64,000 nucleotides of DNA from Paeniglutamicibacter sp. Y32M11 (GCF_019285735.1 NZ_CP079107.1:124001-188000), one strand, 5' to 3'; positions 24,819 to 33,328 are shown, counted from the stretch's first letter. Program-made: numbers and translations. Notes: generated by a model from the sequence alone, not told the origin.

Positions 24819-26285
24819 TTAGACGCCCATGGCCTGTTCGATGACTCCAATGCCGAAGAAGAGCACGAAGGCTGCTGCAACTGCCCACATCAACGGGTGA
24901 ACTTCGCGGGCACGGCCCTGGATGGCGCGGATGAACACGAAGGATACAAAGCCAGCACCGATGCCGTTGGCAATCGAGTAGGTGAAGGGCATCAAGACGA
25001 AGGTCAGGAATGCGGGGATGGCCACGCCCAGGTCGTCCCATTCGATCTTCGAGACGTGGGAGATCATCATGAAGCCGACAACAACCAGGGCCGGAGCCAC
25101 TGCCTCGAACGGAACCAGGTGGATCAACGGGGTCAGGAACATCGCGGCGATGAACAGCACGCCGGTGACGATCGAGGCCAGTCCCGTGCGGGCACCCTCG
25201 CCGATCCCCGCACCGGATTCAACATAGATCTGGTTGGACGAAGCCGAGGCGCCGCCGCCAACAACTGCACCCAGGGCATCTACCAAGAGCACCTTGTCAA
25301 CGTCCGGGATGTTGCCATCCTTATCGACGGTTCCGGCCTCGTTGGACAGGCCCACCATGGTGCCCATGGCGTCGAAGAAGATCGAGAGCAGGATGACGAA
25401 GGCCAGCAGCAGTGCGGAGGTGGCGCCCAGTGTGCTGAAGGCACCAAAGAGATTGGCCTGCCCCAGTAGGGAGAGATCCGGCAGCGCCCATTCGGGCAGT
25501 GCCGGGGCCACCAACGACCAGCCCTGCGGGTTGGCGGTGGTTCCGTCGAAGGAGGGGCCGATCTTGAAAACTGCTTCAAGGATGTTGGCCAGGACAGCGG
25601 AGACCACAATGCCGATCAGGATGGCCCCACGTACCTTGCGCACTACCAGTGCCACGGTGAGCAGCAGTCCGACGACAAAGACCAGGATCGGCCAACCGGT
25701 CAGCGCACCGTCATAGCCCAGGCCGACGGGTACGGTGGTTCCTGCTGCATCGGGGATACGGCGTACGAAACCGGAGTTGACCAAGCCAATGAGGGCAATG
25801 AACATACCAATGCCCACCACGATGGCGGACTTCAGGCTCTGCGGTACCGCGTTAAACACCGCGGTACGGAAGCCGGTGAGGACCAGCACCAACATGGTGA
25901 GGCCGGAAATGACAACAAGACCCATGACATCTGGCCAAGTAAGGCCCGGGTTGGTGGCAACCGTGACGGCAATAAAGGCGTTGACGCCCAATCCCGCGGC
26001 CATGGCGAAGGGGTGCTTGGCCCACGCGCCCATCAGAATGGTCATCACGCCGGCGACCAATGCGGTTACGGCGGCTACACGGGCGGATCCCAGAGAGTCA
26101 CCATTTGAATCGGCTCCGGCGAGGATCAGTGGGTTGAGCACCACGATATAGCTCATGGCGAAGAACGTTGCGAAGCCGCCACGGATCTCACGCGAGTAGG
26201 TTGATCCACGTTCGGTGACCTTAAAATAGCGGTCCAGACGTGACACTTCAGTCTTGGGGGGCAGGGTCTTTTGCTGAGAGGGCAT
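24819..26285 (-). CDS. NCS2-family purine permease (AzgA-like)
   Basis: 488 residues with about 12-14 membrane segments. The N-terminus RYFKVTERGSTYSREIRGGF followed by TFFAMSYIVVLNPLILAGAD is diagnostic of AzgA/PbuG-type guanine-hypoxanthine-adenine permeases. Other signatures are MAAGLGVNAFIA, the ALLLAFVILLSIFFDAMGTM segment, and SSNQIYVESGAGIGEGARTG. The ATG at 26285 was chosen because an in-frame extension upstream is non-hydrophobic and not conserved-looking. Its Shine-Dalgarno is weak. Monocistronic, with a divergent universal stress gene. Confidence 0.88.
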   Translation of the reverse strand: MPSQQKTLPPKTEVSRLDRYFKVTERGSTYSREIRGGFATFFAMSYIVVLNPLILAGADSNGDSLGSARVAAVTALVAGVMTILMGAWAKHPFAMAAGLGVNAFIAVTVATNPGLTWPDVMGLVVISGLTMLVLVLTGFRTAVFNAVPQSLKSAIVVGIGMFIALIGLVNSGFVRRIPDAAGTTVPVGLGYDGALTGWPILVFVVGLLLTVALVVRKVRGAILIGIVVSAVLANILEAVFKIGPSFDGTTANPQGWSLVAPALPEWALPDLSLLGQANLFGAFSTLGATSALLLAFVILLSIFFDAMGTMVGLSNEAGTVDKDGNIPDVDKVLLVDALGAVVGGGASASSNQIYVESGAGIGEGARTGLASIVTGVLFIAAMFLTPLIHLVPFEAVAPALVVVGFMMISHVSKIEWDDLGVAIPAFLTFVLMPFTYSIANGIGAGFVSFVFIRAIQGRAREVHPLMWAVAAAFVLFFGIGVIEQAMGV

Positions 26286-26454
26286 AGGGGAATTGTAGTT
26301 CGGCCTTACGCCTCTAGGCGAAAATATCGCCGAGAAATGCGCCACGCTCATCGATAGATAGACCCACGTCACACAGTGGTGAACAATGGGTGTGTGGGGC
26401 CTCACGTGAGGAAGCCCGCGATGACTCAGTCCGTGACACGAAGGAGTGAAGACG

Positions 26455-27426
26455 ATGAGTGAAAACAATAGGGCCCAGGGTGACGCCGAGGCTATCGAGG
26501 GAATTGTTGTCGGTGTTGATGGTTCCGACCAGGGCCTGTGCGCCCTGAAGTGGGCCGCTGAAGAGGCTAAGCGCCGAGGAAGTGTGCTGAACATCGTCAC
26601 TGCCTATACGATCCCGGTTTTCGCTGCATCCTCCATGGATGCCGGCTATGCCACTCTTGACGATCAAATGATCCGTAACGGCGCCGAGGAAGTGGTTCGT
26701 CAGGCGCGGGCCACGATCACGGATGAGGGTCTCACGGTCCGCACCTACATCGAGTCGGGCGACCCGGCGGGCGTATTACTTGATTTGAGCAGCACAGCTG
26801 AGCTCGTGGTGGTGGGCACCCGTGGCCGCGGAGGATTTGTCGGAAGGCTGCTCGGCTCGGTATCCAGTGCGCTTCCGGCCCATGCAAAGTGCCCCACCGT
26901 CGTGGTCCCGCTGTATGTGTCCAAGCGCGACGATAACGCCGTCCAGGTGCTGGATCGGATCGTCGTTGGTGTTGACGGATCGGACCGAGCGCGATTGGCC
27001 GTGCTGGTCGCCGCCGAATTGGCCGCCACCCGGGGATTGGCCCTGCGCGTTGTGTGCGCCTTGGCTCCCATCAGCGGAGCGCTGGCCTGGATGCCGGCAA
27101 CGGTGGATCAGGAGGCCGTCACAGCCGATGTGCGCCACCAGATGGGCATCGGCAAGGCCTGGCTGCAGAGTTTGTTCCCAGACCTTGAGATCGAGACAGA
27201 CGTGATCGACGGATCCCCGGTGGAAATCCTAATCCGCGAATCCCAAACGGCCCAGCTTTTGGTGACGGGTTCCCGTGGCCGCGGTGGTTTTGCCGGCATG
27301 CTACTGGGCTCGACCAGCCAGGGTGTGCTGCACCACTCCAAGGGCCCCGTCATGGTGGTACCGGACGGGGAGGACCCGCGCTTGGCTACCCGTCAGGAGT
27401 TTGAGGACAGGGCTAACGGCGCCTAA
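26455..27426 (+). CDS. Universal stress protein with two USP domains
   Basis: 323 residues: two tandem UspA domains (about 10-155 and 165-310). Each starts with a V-V-G-V-D-G-S strand (IVVGVDGSDQGL; IVVGVDGSDRARL) and ends with the ATP-binding G-x2-G-x9-G-[ST] loop (GTRGRGGFVGRLLGSVSS; GSRGRGGFAGMLLGSTS). It should therefore bind ATP, as in the actinobacterial dormancy-linked USPs. AAGGAG lies 8 bp before the ATG at 26455; the GTG at 26446 is less likely. Confidence 0.9.
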   Translation: MSENNRAQGDAEAIEGIVVGVDGSDQGLCALKWAAEEAKRRGSVLNIVTAYTIPVFAASSMDAGYATLDDQMIRNGAEEVVRQARATITDEGLTVRTYIESGDPAGVLLDLSSTAELVVVGTRGRGGFVGRLLGSVSSALPAHAKCPTVVVPLYVSKRDDNAVQVLDRIVVGVDGSDRARLAVLVAAELAATRGLALRVVCALAPISGALAWMPATVDQEAVTADVRHQMGIGKAWLQSLFPDLEIETDVIDGSPVEILIRESQTAQLLVTGSRGRGGFAGMLLGSTSQGVLHHSKGPVMVVPDGEDPRLATRQEFEDRANGA

Positions 27427-27448
27427 TTAAGTCCGACTCAAATCCAAT

Positions 27449-27490
27449 AAAGGAGGTCCTCGCAACCAATGGTTGCGAGGACCTCCTTTT
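27449..27490. terminator. Strong terminator after the USP gene
   Basis: 19-bp perfect stem (27449-27467 with 27471-27489), 3-nt loop, ending CTTTT. Lies between convergent genes and has A/T tails in both directions. Confidence 0.88.
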
Positions 27491-27508
27491 GGGTAGGGAA
27501 GCTATCCC

Positions 27509-29206
27509 TTAGTACCGTGCCGCGTAGGAGTGCAGGTTGTTGACCCAGCTCAACGGCGTCACCGAAATGCCAGAGGCGGGGTTACGTGCATGCAGCACCT
27601 GACCGTTGCCGAGGTAGATGGCTACGTGATAGAACGAGCTACCGCCGTTGGAAGACGAGAACACCAGATCCCCACGCTGCAACTGGCTGAGCGGAATATG
27701 CTGCGGGGCCGAAGCATATTGCTGTGACGATGTACGCGGCAGGCTGATGCCCGACTTGGCGAATGCGGCCTGGGAGAAGGACGAGCAGTCGAAGTTGTTT
27801 GGGCCGTTTGCACCAAAGATGTAGCCCTTGGAACTGTCGTTGGCGATCATGGTGCCCCAAGAAATGGCGGCGTTGTAGTTGCCAGATGACGAAGGGGCAT
27901 CGGCCTCTTGAGTCGGCTCCGGCTTTGGCTCCGGCTTCGGAGTGGGCTTCGGCGTCGGCTTAGGGGTTGGTTTCGGCTCTGGCTTGGGCGTCGGCTTTGG
28001 AGTTGCCTTCGGCTTTGGCGTGGCCTTGGGCTTCGGTGTAGCTTTCGGCTTCGGCGTTGCCTTGGGCGTCGGGGTTGCCTCGGGAGTGGGGGTGGCCTTC
28101 GGCTTTGGTTTTGCCGTTGCTTTTGGTTCCGGAGCCTTCGTTGGTTCCGGTGCTTTGGTCGGTTCTGAAACCACTGTCGGTTCCGGAACCGGGGCAGGCT
28201 TGAGAGTTTGAGGCTCGGGGTCCGGTACAGATACCTGCGGTGCCTTCGGTTCTGCGGCCTTGGGGACCAATGTTTGCTTCTGGTCGGTCGGATCCGGAAC
28301 AGCTGGCGGGGCAGCCAGGGGCACTACCTCGGTGGTGTCCGTTTCCTTGATCGTGAGCGGGGCCGCTTGGGGCATGTTGTCGATTAACGACTGTAGCCGT
28401 TCGGCCTCGGCGTCAGCTTCCTTGGCGGCAATGCGCTCGGCTTCCTTCTGAACATCAACCTCGTGGAGGAAGGCGAGCTGACCAATGATCTCTGCGCGCA
28501 GCTTCTCCTGTGGCTCAACGGAGCCCTGGTAGCTGGCGAGTGTAGTAGATGCTGTGTCGGCGGCCGTGCGCTGGGCTGCGGTAGCTTCGTCGGCGGCAGT
28601 GGCTGCTTCCGAGGCGTAGTCCTGCCAGGCGGTCCACAGCGCTGCAGCATCCTCGGCATTGCTGACGGTTTGCGTTCGGTTGGCGCTCAGCGCATCCATG
28701 GTGGAGGCCTTGTAGAGAACGTCGTTTTCTTTGCCGTCTTCCAACATGGTGGTCACGCCGGGGCTCACGCCACCATTGCGGTACACGTCCGAAGCTAGGG
28801 CGCCCACGTCCTTCTTGCTTGTGAGCAGGTATTCGGTGGCCTTGCTGGCTTCGGCCTTCGCGTCGGCTGCAATCTGGGTGCGTTTAGCAACCAGTTCATC
28901 TGCCGCCAGCAAATTATCCTGAGCGTCTAGCGCTGCGGCTTCGGCAGTGATGATATTTTGGCGTCCGGATTCAATTCCGGATTCAAGCTGTGCAACTAAC
29001 GCTTTCAGTGCTGCGGGGTCGGATTTGGCGGCTTCGAGCTCTGCCTGCGAGGGCAACGACGAATCGTTGGCGCCGGGCGATGCCAATACGGTGACCGAAC
29101 CGGGTGTGGTCAGCGGTGCTGCAGCTGCCGGGAGTACGCCCGTAAAGCAGGTGGCTGCCAGCGCGATTGCGCACGCAGCAACGCCTAGTGTTTCCCTGAT
29201 TGCCAT
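27509..29206 (-). CDS. Secreted NlpC/P60 peptidoglycan hydrolase with coiled coil and Pro/Lys linker
   Basis: 565 residues. Signal peptide (CAIALAATCFTGVLPAAAA, cleavage near 30). Residues about 50-285 form an Ala/Glu-rich coiled coil as in RipA/FtsX-activated hydrolases. About 340-435 is a Pro/Lys/Thr/Glu repeat linker that may span the wall. The C-terminal about 120 residues are the NlpC/P60 D,L-endopeptidase: catalytic Cys in NFDCSSFSQAAF, RGDLVFSSSNGG and catalytic His in YHVAIYLGNG. Expected to cut peptidoglycan stem peptides during growth or division. AAGGA lies about 11 bp before the ATG. A long AT-rich control region precedes it. Confidence 0.9.
   Translation of the reverse strand: MAIRETLGVAACAIALAATCFTGVLPAAAAPLTTPGSVTVLASPGANDSSLPSQAELEAAKSDPAALKALVAQLESGIESGRQNIITAEAAALDAQDNLLAADELVAKRTQIAADAKAEASKATEYLLTSKKDVGALASDVYRNGGVSPGVTTMLEDGKENDVLYKASTMDALSANRTQTVSNAEDAAALWTAWQDYASEAATAADEATAAQRTAADTASTTLASYQGSVEPQEKLRAEIIGQLAFLHEVDVQKEAERIAAKEADAEAERLQSLIDNMPQAAPLTIKETDTTEVVPLAAPPAVPDPTDQKQTLVPKAAEPKAPQVSVPDPEPQTLKPAPVPEPTVVSEPTKAPEPTKAPEPKATAKPKPKATPTPEATPTPKATPKPKATPKPKATPKPKATPKPTPKPEPKPTPKPTPKPTPKPEPKPEPTQEADAPSSSGNYNAAISWGTMIANDSSKGYIFGANGPNNFDCSSFSQAAFAKSGISLPRTSSQQYASAPQHIPLSQLQRGDLVFSSSNGGSSFYHVAIYLGNGQVLHARNPASGISVTPLSWVNNLHSYAARY
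27905..28170 (-). repeat. Low-complexity tandem repeat coding the Pro/Lys linker
   Basis: Short units coding KPKATP, KPTP and KPEP repeat about 15 times (plus strand GGCTTCGGCGT-like). The region is prone to length change by slippage and yields spurious open frames on the other strand. Confidence 0.85.
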
Positions 29207-29371
29207 GCCGTGTAATTCCTTACCGCGGCGATCCGTTTGTAGTTCTCCAGAATGTGCGAGAAGTATGGCCAGAACGGTGTGGCCTGATCGCTGCTACCTA
29301 TAGCACCCTATGGGATAACTATTCACACTGGCAACAGCAGTAACAACAAAAATTACAATAACATCCGTGTA

Positions 29372-29401
29372 ATTATACCGAGATCTTCCGTATATATACG
29401 G
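29372..29401 (-). promoter_or_regulatory. Promoter -10 and 14-bp palindrome upstream of the NlpC/P60 gene
   Basis: On the minus strand a perfect TATAAT (29377-29372) is followed by an AT-rich leader of about 165 nt. The perfect palindrome CCGTATATATACGG (29388-29401) overlaps where the -35 would be, and a related CCGTGTAATTATACCG lies over the -10. No good -35 is visible, so an activator may be needed. Confidence 0.5.
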
Positions 29402-30003
29402 GTGTAATGGACAGTAATGTAGCGGCCCTACTCGGATCATTCATAGTCAGAGCGGAGTGTCGGGATCGTCGTCGCGAGCGCTCGAAGCAACCAAATAGCG
29501 CGTTTAGCGACGGCTCAGCTAATCAAGGATGTTACGAATGCATGCACTATTCATCTTAGGTAGCGAGATTTTGGCCGCTTGTTTGCGGGCAGAGCTTCGA
29601 CGACTGCTCCCGATGTGCAGCGCAACCTAATAAAAGCCGTCCAGCGGTTGATCGTTAGCTTTGCCTGCGCCGAGTTGCTCTAGCACTGCGACCTGAGGTC
29701 TCACTGCAGACTTTTGCCACCCCTGACCAGCACCTGCCCGGAGTAACCCGGAGAAGTTGAAATAGGTCGGGCGGCCGGGCTCAGAGGGGTATTCGTCTCT
29801 GCAGTCCGCAGGGATATCCTGGGCCCACGTTATTGAGCGGTTGGCTTGACCGGTGCGCGCTCTAGGGTCGGCCCGGATCATGACAGCGGAGGACGCCATG
29901 CGGCTTCAGGAGCAAGGTCCTCAGCGGGTTAGGGTACATCGCGGCTCTAGCGCCCTGCGGGTCAAAGGACTCTGCGTTTTGCCGGGACGAGACCGGTAGT
30001 CTG
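29402..30003. other. 600-bp region without a convincing gene
   Basis: Short frames on the minus strand (for example 29627-29899) have no recognisable motif, no good ribosome-binding site and poor codon bias. It could hold decayed sequence or a small RNA. I see no riboswitch of the c-di-AMP (ydaO) type that often precedes actinobacterial wall hydrolases. Confidence 0.5.
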
Positions 30004-30375
30004 CTAACCCCAGCCGAGTTGGTGGAGCCTGTCGTCGTCGATGCCGAAGTGGTGGGCGATTTCATGGACGATCGTTATGCCGACTTCTTCCTCAACCTGT
30101 TTCTCGGTTGAGCAAATTTCGAGAATCGCATCCTTGTAGATGGTGATTCGGTCAGGCATGGCTCCGGCGCCCCACCCCGAATCGCGGTCCGTGAGAGCAG
30201 TGCCTTCATAAAGCCCTAGGAGTTTGGTGTCGGGATCTTCGCCCGGAAGCGGGGTGTAGGCGTCTTCGATGAAGATTGCGACGTTTTCCATCATGGACAG
30301 CAACGCTGCGGGTAATTGGCCCAGAGCGCGTTCGGCCACCAGTTCAAACTCATCTTCGGTCATTGTGTACCCCAT
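30004..30375 (-). CDS. Small zincin-like metallopeptidase
   Basis: 123-residue minimal metallopeptidase of the DUF1025/MtfA-unrelated actinobacterial family. The zinc motif HEIAHHFGIDDDRLHQLGW near the C-terminus has HExxH plus a following Asp/His. LLGLYEGTALTDRDSGWGAG and PDRITIYKDAILE are family landmarks. The ATG at 30375 gives the MGYTMTEDEFE start that fits relatives; ATG 30396 and 30363 are alternatives. No signal peptide. Role unknown. Confidence 0.82.
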   Translation of the reverse strand: MGYTMTEDEFELVAERALGQLPAALLSMMENVAIFIEDAYTPLPGEDPDTKLLGLYEGTALTDRDSGWGAGAMPDRITIYKDAILEICSTEKQVEEEVGITIVHEIAHHFGIDDDRLHQLGWG

Positions 30376-30562
30376 GTCGTGAACTCTACCCAGCATTTGT
30401 CGACTTTTCTCGCGGTTACGCGAAGGGAGGTGTTGCCCCGAAAATCAGGGAAAAACCGACCGTGTCGAGCGTCACTGCCGTTTCGTTTTGCGCGCTGGGA
30501 AATTTACCCCTATAGTTATTTGAGTCCACTGCGGCGGAGAAATCCAACGCGGTGGTTCCTGA

Positions 30563-30635
30563 GCCCCCATCGTCTAGCGGCCTAGGACACCGCCCTTTCA
30601 CGGCGGCGGCACGGGTTCGAATCCCGTTGGGGGTA
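30563..30635 (+). tRNA. tRNA-Glu (anticodon TTC)
   Basis: Acceptor GCCCCCA/TGGGGGT with a terminal G-U pair, D-arm CGTCTAGCGGCCTAGGACA, anticodon stem CCGCC/GGCGG with TTC at 30597-30599 and T-loop GGTTCGAATCC. 73 nt with discriminator A and no encoded CCA. First of a Glu-Asp-Phe cluster. Confidence 0.97.
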
Positions 30636-30715
30636 CGCATGAAACCTGGATTATGCGAGAGCGAAAAGCTCTGGTAGAGTTCTTGTCTTGTGAGCGAGGG
30701 AGACTTCGCGAATAA

Positions 30716-30789
30716 GGCCCTGTAGCGCAGTTGGTTAGCGCGCCGCCCTGTCACGGCGGAGGTCGCGGGTTCAAGTCCCGTCAGGGTCG
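30716..30789 (+). tRNA. tRNA-Asp (anticodon GTC)
   Basis: Acceptor GGCCCTG/CAGGGTC, anticodon stem CCGCC/GGCGG with GTC at 30750-30752, T-loop GGTTCAAGTCC, discriminator G as expected for tRNA-Asp. No encoded CCA. Confidence 0.97.
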
Positions 30790-30844
30790 CTTTGGTTTTC
30801 TGGTTCGCCAGAAGATCGGGTGATCATCTAGCCTGATGATGCCA

Positions 30845-30920
30845 GGCTCTGTAGCTCAGTTGGTAGAGCGTTCGACTGAAAATCGAAAGGTCACCGGATC
30901 GACGCCGGTCGGAGCCACCA
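30845..30920 (+). tRNA. tRNA-Phe (anticodon GAA), CCA encoded
   Basis: Acceptor GGCTCTG/CGGAGCC, anticodon stem TTCGA/TCGAA with GAA at 30878-30880. Unlike its two neighbours it has a genomic CCA. The T-loop reads GGATCGACGCC, with A in place of the usual second T of TTC, which is unusual. Confidence 0.95.
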
Positions 30921-30923
30921 TCT

Positions 30924-30954
30924 AAAGCCCTCTTGGAAACAAGGGGGTTTTTGC
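30924..30954 (+). terminator. Terminator of the tRNA cluster
   Basis: GCCCTCTTG-GAAA-CAAGGGGGT stem with one G-U pair, followed by TTTTT, directly after tRNA-Phe. Confidence 0.85.
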
Positions 30955-30981
30955 TTTAACTATGCGAATGTCGAAAATAGC

Positions 30982-30995
30982 ACCTATATATAGGT
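30982..30995. promoter_or_regulatory. 14-bp AT-rich palindrome upstream of the Asp23 operon
   Basis: Perfect palindrome ACCTATATATAGGT, 166 bp before the Asp23 start. It shares the TATATATA core and the 14-bp length with the palindrome upstream of the NlpC/P60 gene. Confidence 0.35.
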
Positions 30996-31160
30996 ATCGA
31001 TAGTCGGCATCGCTTTGAGTCCGGTTTGCGCATCGTCCCACGATTTTCGCGGCGCTGACCACCGTTCCCGCGAAATAATTCTAGCGACGTCCGTCACGTT
31101 CGGTTGTAGGCTGGGATTAAAGCCGAGGAACGAGCGGCAAGCGCAGAGGGGGCCGTAGTC

Positions 31161-31598
31161 ATGGAGCGAACAGAACTAGTGCACAACGTGCCCGAGACTG
31201 AAGTCAGCGGAACAACCAAAATCACCGATCTGGCCGTAGCGAAAGTTGCTGCGGCAGCCGCACGCGGAATTTCAGGCGTACATGCAATGGGTTTGGGTAC
31301 TTCTCGAGCTCTTGGTGCCTTGCGGGGCGCGGTTGGCTCCTCCCAGGAGCCGGCTCATGGCGTCAGTGTTCAGGTGGGCACCCGGCAGGTGGCAATCGAC
31401 GTAGTGCTCACCGCGCGTTACGGCGTAAATCTTCACGAGTTGGCCGCAGCCGTTCGCGAAGCAATCTTCACCGCAGTACAGGAACTGACCGATTTCGAAG
31501 TCATTGAGGTCAATATCGAAATCGGTGACGTGTACATCCCGTCGTCCCGCTCGGGGTCCGAGAAAATGCGCGAAACAACAGTGGAAGGTTCGGCATGA
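31161..31598 (+). CDS. Asp23/Gls24-family envelope stress protein
   Basis: 145 residues of the Asp23/Gls24 family (PF03780), small cytosolic proteins tethered to the membrane by AmaP and linked to alkaline and envelope stress. Signatures: KITDLAVAKVAAAAARGISGVHAM at the start, then VQVGTRQVAIDVVLTARYG, AAVREAIFTAVQELTDFEVI and the terminal VNIEIGDVYIP. First gene of a tightly coupled five-gene operon (31161-33328). The next gene starts within its 3' end (ATGA). Confidence 0.88.
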   Translation: MERTELVHNVPETEVSGTTKITDLAVAKVAAAAARGISGVHAMGLGTSRALGALRGAVGSSQEPAHGVSVQVGTRQVAIDVVLTARYGVNLHELAAAVREAIFTAVQELTDFEVIEVNIEIGDVYIPSSRSGSEKMRETTVEGSA

Positions 31599-31786
31599 AA
31601 CCAACACTTATCGGAGCACTGCTAGGAGCCATCTTGGCCTGGGCCGCGCTGAGCTATGGAGTAGGCGGGTTCCTGCTCATGGCGCTGTTCATGGCACTGG
31701 GTGCCCTATTGTCGCGGATTGCCGGTGGCAGAGTCGATTTTCGCGCCGTGCTCGACGCGCTGACTGGCCGCCGATCCTCGTCATGA
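31595..31786 (+). CDS. DUF2273-like small membrane protein
   Basis: 63 residues: one or two hydrophobic segments (LIGALLGAILAWAALSYGVG and FLLMALFMALGALLS) and a basic C-terminus. Small two-segment proteins of this kind are usual between asp23 and amaP genes in Firmicutes and Actinobacteria. Overlaps both neighbours by 4 bp. Confidence 0.75.
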   Translation: MKPTLIGALLGAILAWAALSYGVGGFLLMALFMALGALLSRIAGGRVDFRAVLDALTGRRSSS

Positions 31787-32142
31787 GTGAACAATCTTTG
31801 GCCCGGGTGCCCGTATCGGTTCCACGCGCTGGATACACGAGGGTCAGCGCCCAAGCGCTGACCGGAACCGCTCGTGCCGTGGCGGCGGAAATCTTTGGGG
31901 TTGACCCGGTATTGGTACGAGCTTTCTTGCGTGACGACGCCGGATATCTGGCACTGACCATCCATACGCCGCTCCCTTTGGGCGAAACCTCAGGTGGGGC
32001 TGGCCTCCCGGTGCTTGATCGAGTCCGTGCTTGGCGCGGCACCATCGGTGAGCGATTTAGCAACCTCACCGGCTCCCTCGTCAGTCAGGTTGACGTTCGA
32101 GTCACCGGGGTCATCGCAGCGGACACGGATCGGCGACGCTGA
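31783..32142 (+). CDS. Second Asp23-like small protein
   Basis: 119 residues. The order of segments (VSAQALTGTARAVAAEIFGV, AGYLALTIHTPLPL, then VSQVDVRVTGVI at the end) resembles the strand-helix-strand pattern of Asp23-family proteins, though sequence identity to the first gene is low. I therefore call it Asp23-like by structure and context only. The ATG overlaps the previous stop (ATGA) and the stop overlaps the next start (TGATG). Confidence 0.6.
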   Translation: MSEQSLARVPVSVPRAGYTRVSAQALTGTARAVAAEIFGVDPVLVRAFLRDDAGYLALTIHTPLPLGETSGGAGLPVLDRVRAWRGTIGERFSNLTGSLVSQVDVRVTGVIAADTDRRR

Positions 32143-32717
32143 TGGTCTCAAAACTAGACGAAATTCGTGAACGGGAGCTCACCAGCGGGCGGTCACCAGC
32201 TGTGCTCATCGGAGCCATAATTGTCATCCTGGTCTGTCTCTATGCCTTATTCGAGGCGGCGCTCAAAGCACTCGGTCAGGAGCCGATGGTGGCCGCTCCC
32301 GAAACGTGGTGGAGCTGGATTTCGAGCATGCCTGGCGCCACGGAACCTGCGGCGCTAGCTCTCTTGGGTCTGGGCGTCGGTCTCATTGGTTTGGTCCTGC
32401 TGAGTCATGGTTTGCGCCGAGGTCGACGTGCCCGGCACAGCCTGGCCTGTGAGGATGCGATATTGATCGTTGATGATCAGGTACTGGCCGCAGGGCTGGC
32501 GCGCCGTGCGAGATCCGCGGCAGGAGTAGGACCGGGGCAGGCGCTGGTCACGGTGCACCGGGAACGAGTTGAGGTGCAGCTGAGTCCAACCTCGGGATCA
32601 CCTATCGATCCGGCAAGCATCGCGGCAGCCATAGAGGACGAGCTGCGTGCCAACCTGGTTGAACCGCAACCTCAGGTCCACATCAGAGTGTCCTCGAGCG
32701 GGGTGATTGGCCAATGA
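32142..32717 (+). CDS. DUF6286-type membrane protein
   Basis: 191 residues: short cytosolic N-terminus, two hydrophobic segments (VLIGAIIVILVCLYALFEAA and PAALALLGLGVGLIGLVLLS), a basic stop-transfer (RRGRRARH) and a soluble Asp23-like C-terminal domain (VTVHRERVEVQLSPT ... VHIRVSSSGVI). Such DUF6286 proteins sit in Asp23/AmaP operons. Overlaps the next gene by 4 bp. Confidence 0.7.
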   Translation: MVSKLDEIRERELTSGRSPAVLIGAIIVILVCLYALFEAALKALGQEPMVAAPETWWSWISSMPGATEPAALALLGLGVGLIGLVLLSHGLRRGRRARHSLACEDAILIVDDQVLAAGLARRARSAAGVGPGQALVTVHRERVEVQLSPTSGSPIDPASIAAAIEDELRANLVEPQPQVHIRVSSSGVIGQ

Positions 32718-33328
32718 ACCAGACGCCGCGACTGCTGAACCGGATCCTACTGATTCTGATCGGGTTCCTTCTGCTACTTTGCGGAGCGCACCTGATGCTG
32801 ACGGCACTTGCTGCCGATTATGCCCAGCGCTGGCAGGTCATCGCCTCGGGAGCGGGCGCCTGGTTCGGCAATCTGCTGACGACTAACACGCTACCGGGGC
32901 AAAAGGACTCCTGGGTCTGGATCGTGATATCCGCGTTCCTCATCTGCATCATCCTGGTGATGTTGTGGTGGATAACCGTGCAGGGTCGGGGGCGCGGGGG
33001 CGACTATGTCTCAAAGTACTTTGCCGATGAGAATACTCCCGGTCGCATTGAGATTTCCCCCAACGCAGTGGATCAAATGCTCAGGCACTTTTTGGGCAAG
33101 CGCAGCGACATCATCTCGATCAACATTAGCGTGTGGAATCTGTTGCCGGAGGCGGGGCTACGCGTGAAGGTGCAACCGCGCAAGGGTACAGCGCCGGGCC
33201 CGTTGGGTCGTGATGTCGCCCGAGCAGCTCGGCTTGCTCAGGACGCACTGGGTGTTAGTGGCCCGGTATTGGTCTACGTGGTGGTCGGGACGCGCTCGCG
33301 CTTCGCGAGAACCGAACGGGTGATCTAG
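32714..33328 (+). CDS. AmaP-like alkaline-shock membrane anchor protein
   Basis: 204 residues: hydrophobic N-terminal segment (ILLILIGFLLLLCGAHLMLT), extracytoplasmic loop of about 50 residues, second segment (WIVISAFLICIILVMLWWIT) and a soluble C-terminal domain with IEISPNAVDQMLRHF and LLPEAGLRVKVQPRKGTA. This is the layout of AmaP, which anchors Asp23 to the membrane in Staphylococcus aureus. Last gene of the operon; no terminator is obvious before the convergent YdcF gene. Confidence 0.78.
   Translation: MNQTPRLLNRILLILIGFLLLLCGAHLMLTALAADYAQRWQVIASGAGAWFGNLLTTNTLPGQKDSWVWIVISAFLICIILVMLWWITVQGRGRGGDYVSKYFADENTPGRIEISPNAVDQMLRHFLGKRSDIISINISVWNLLPEAGLRVKVQPRKGTAPGPLGRDVARAARLAQDALGVSGPVLVYVVVGTRSRFARTERVI

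Noticed and set aside
27908-28211. Gly/Val/Phe- or Leu/Arg-rich frames on the plus strand
   Set aside because: They arise from the tandem repeat coding the Pro/Lys linker of the NlpC/P60 hydrolase.
29207-29627. Possible c-di-AMP (ydaO) riboswitch upstream of the NlpC/P60 gene
   Set aside because: The gene class made it worth a look, but the conserved GGGG-ACC and GGGTGAATC-type elements are not there.
29627-29899. 90-codon minus-strand frame
   Set aside because: No recognisable motif, poor codon bias, no ribosome-binding site.
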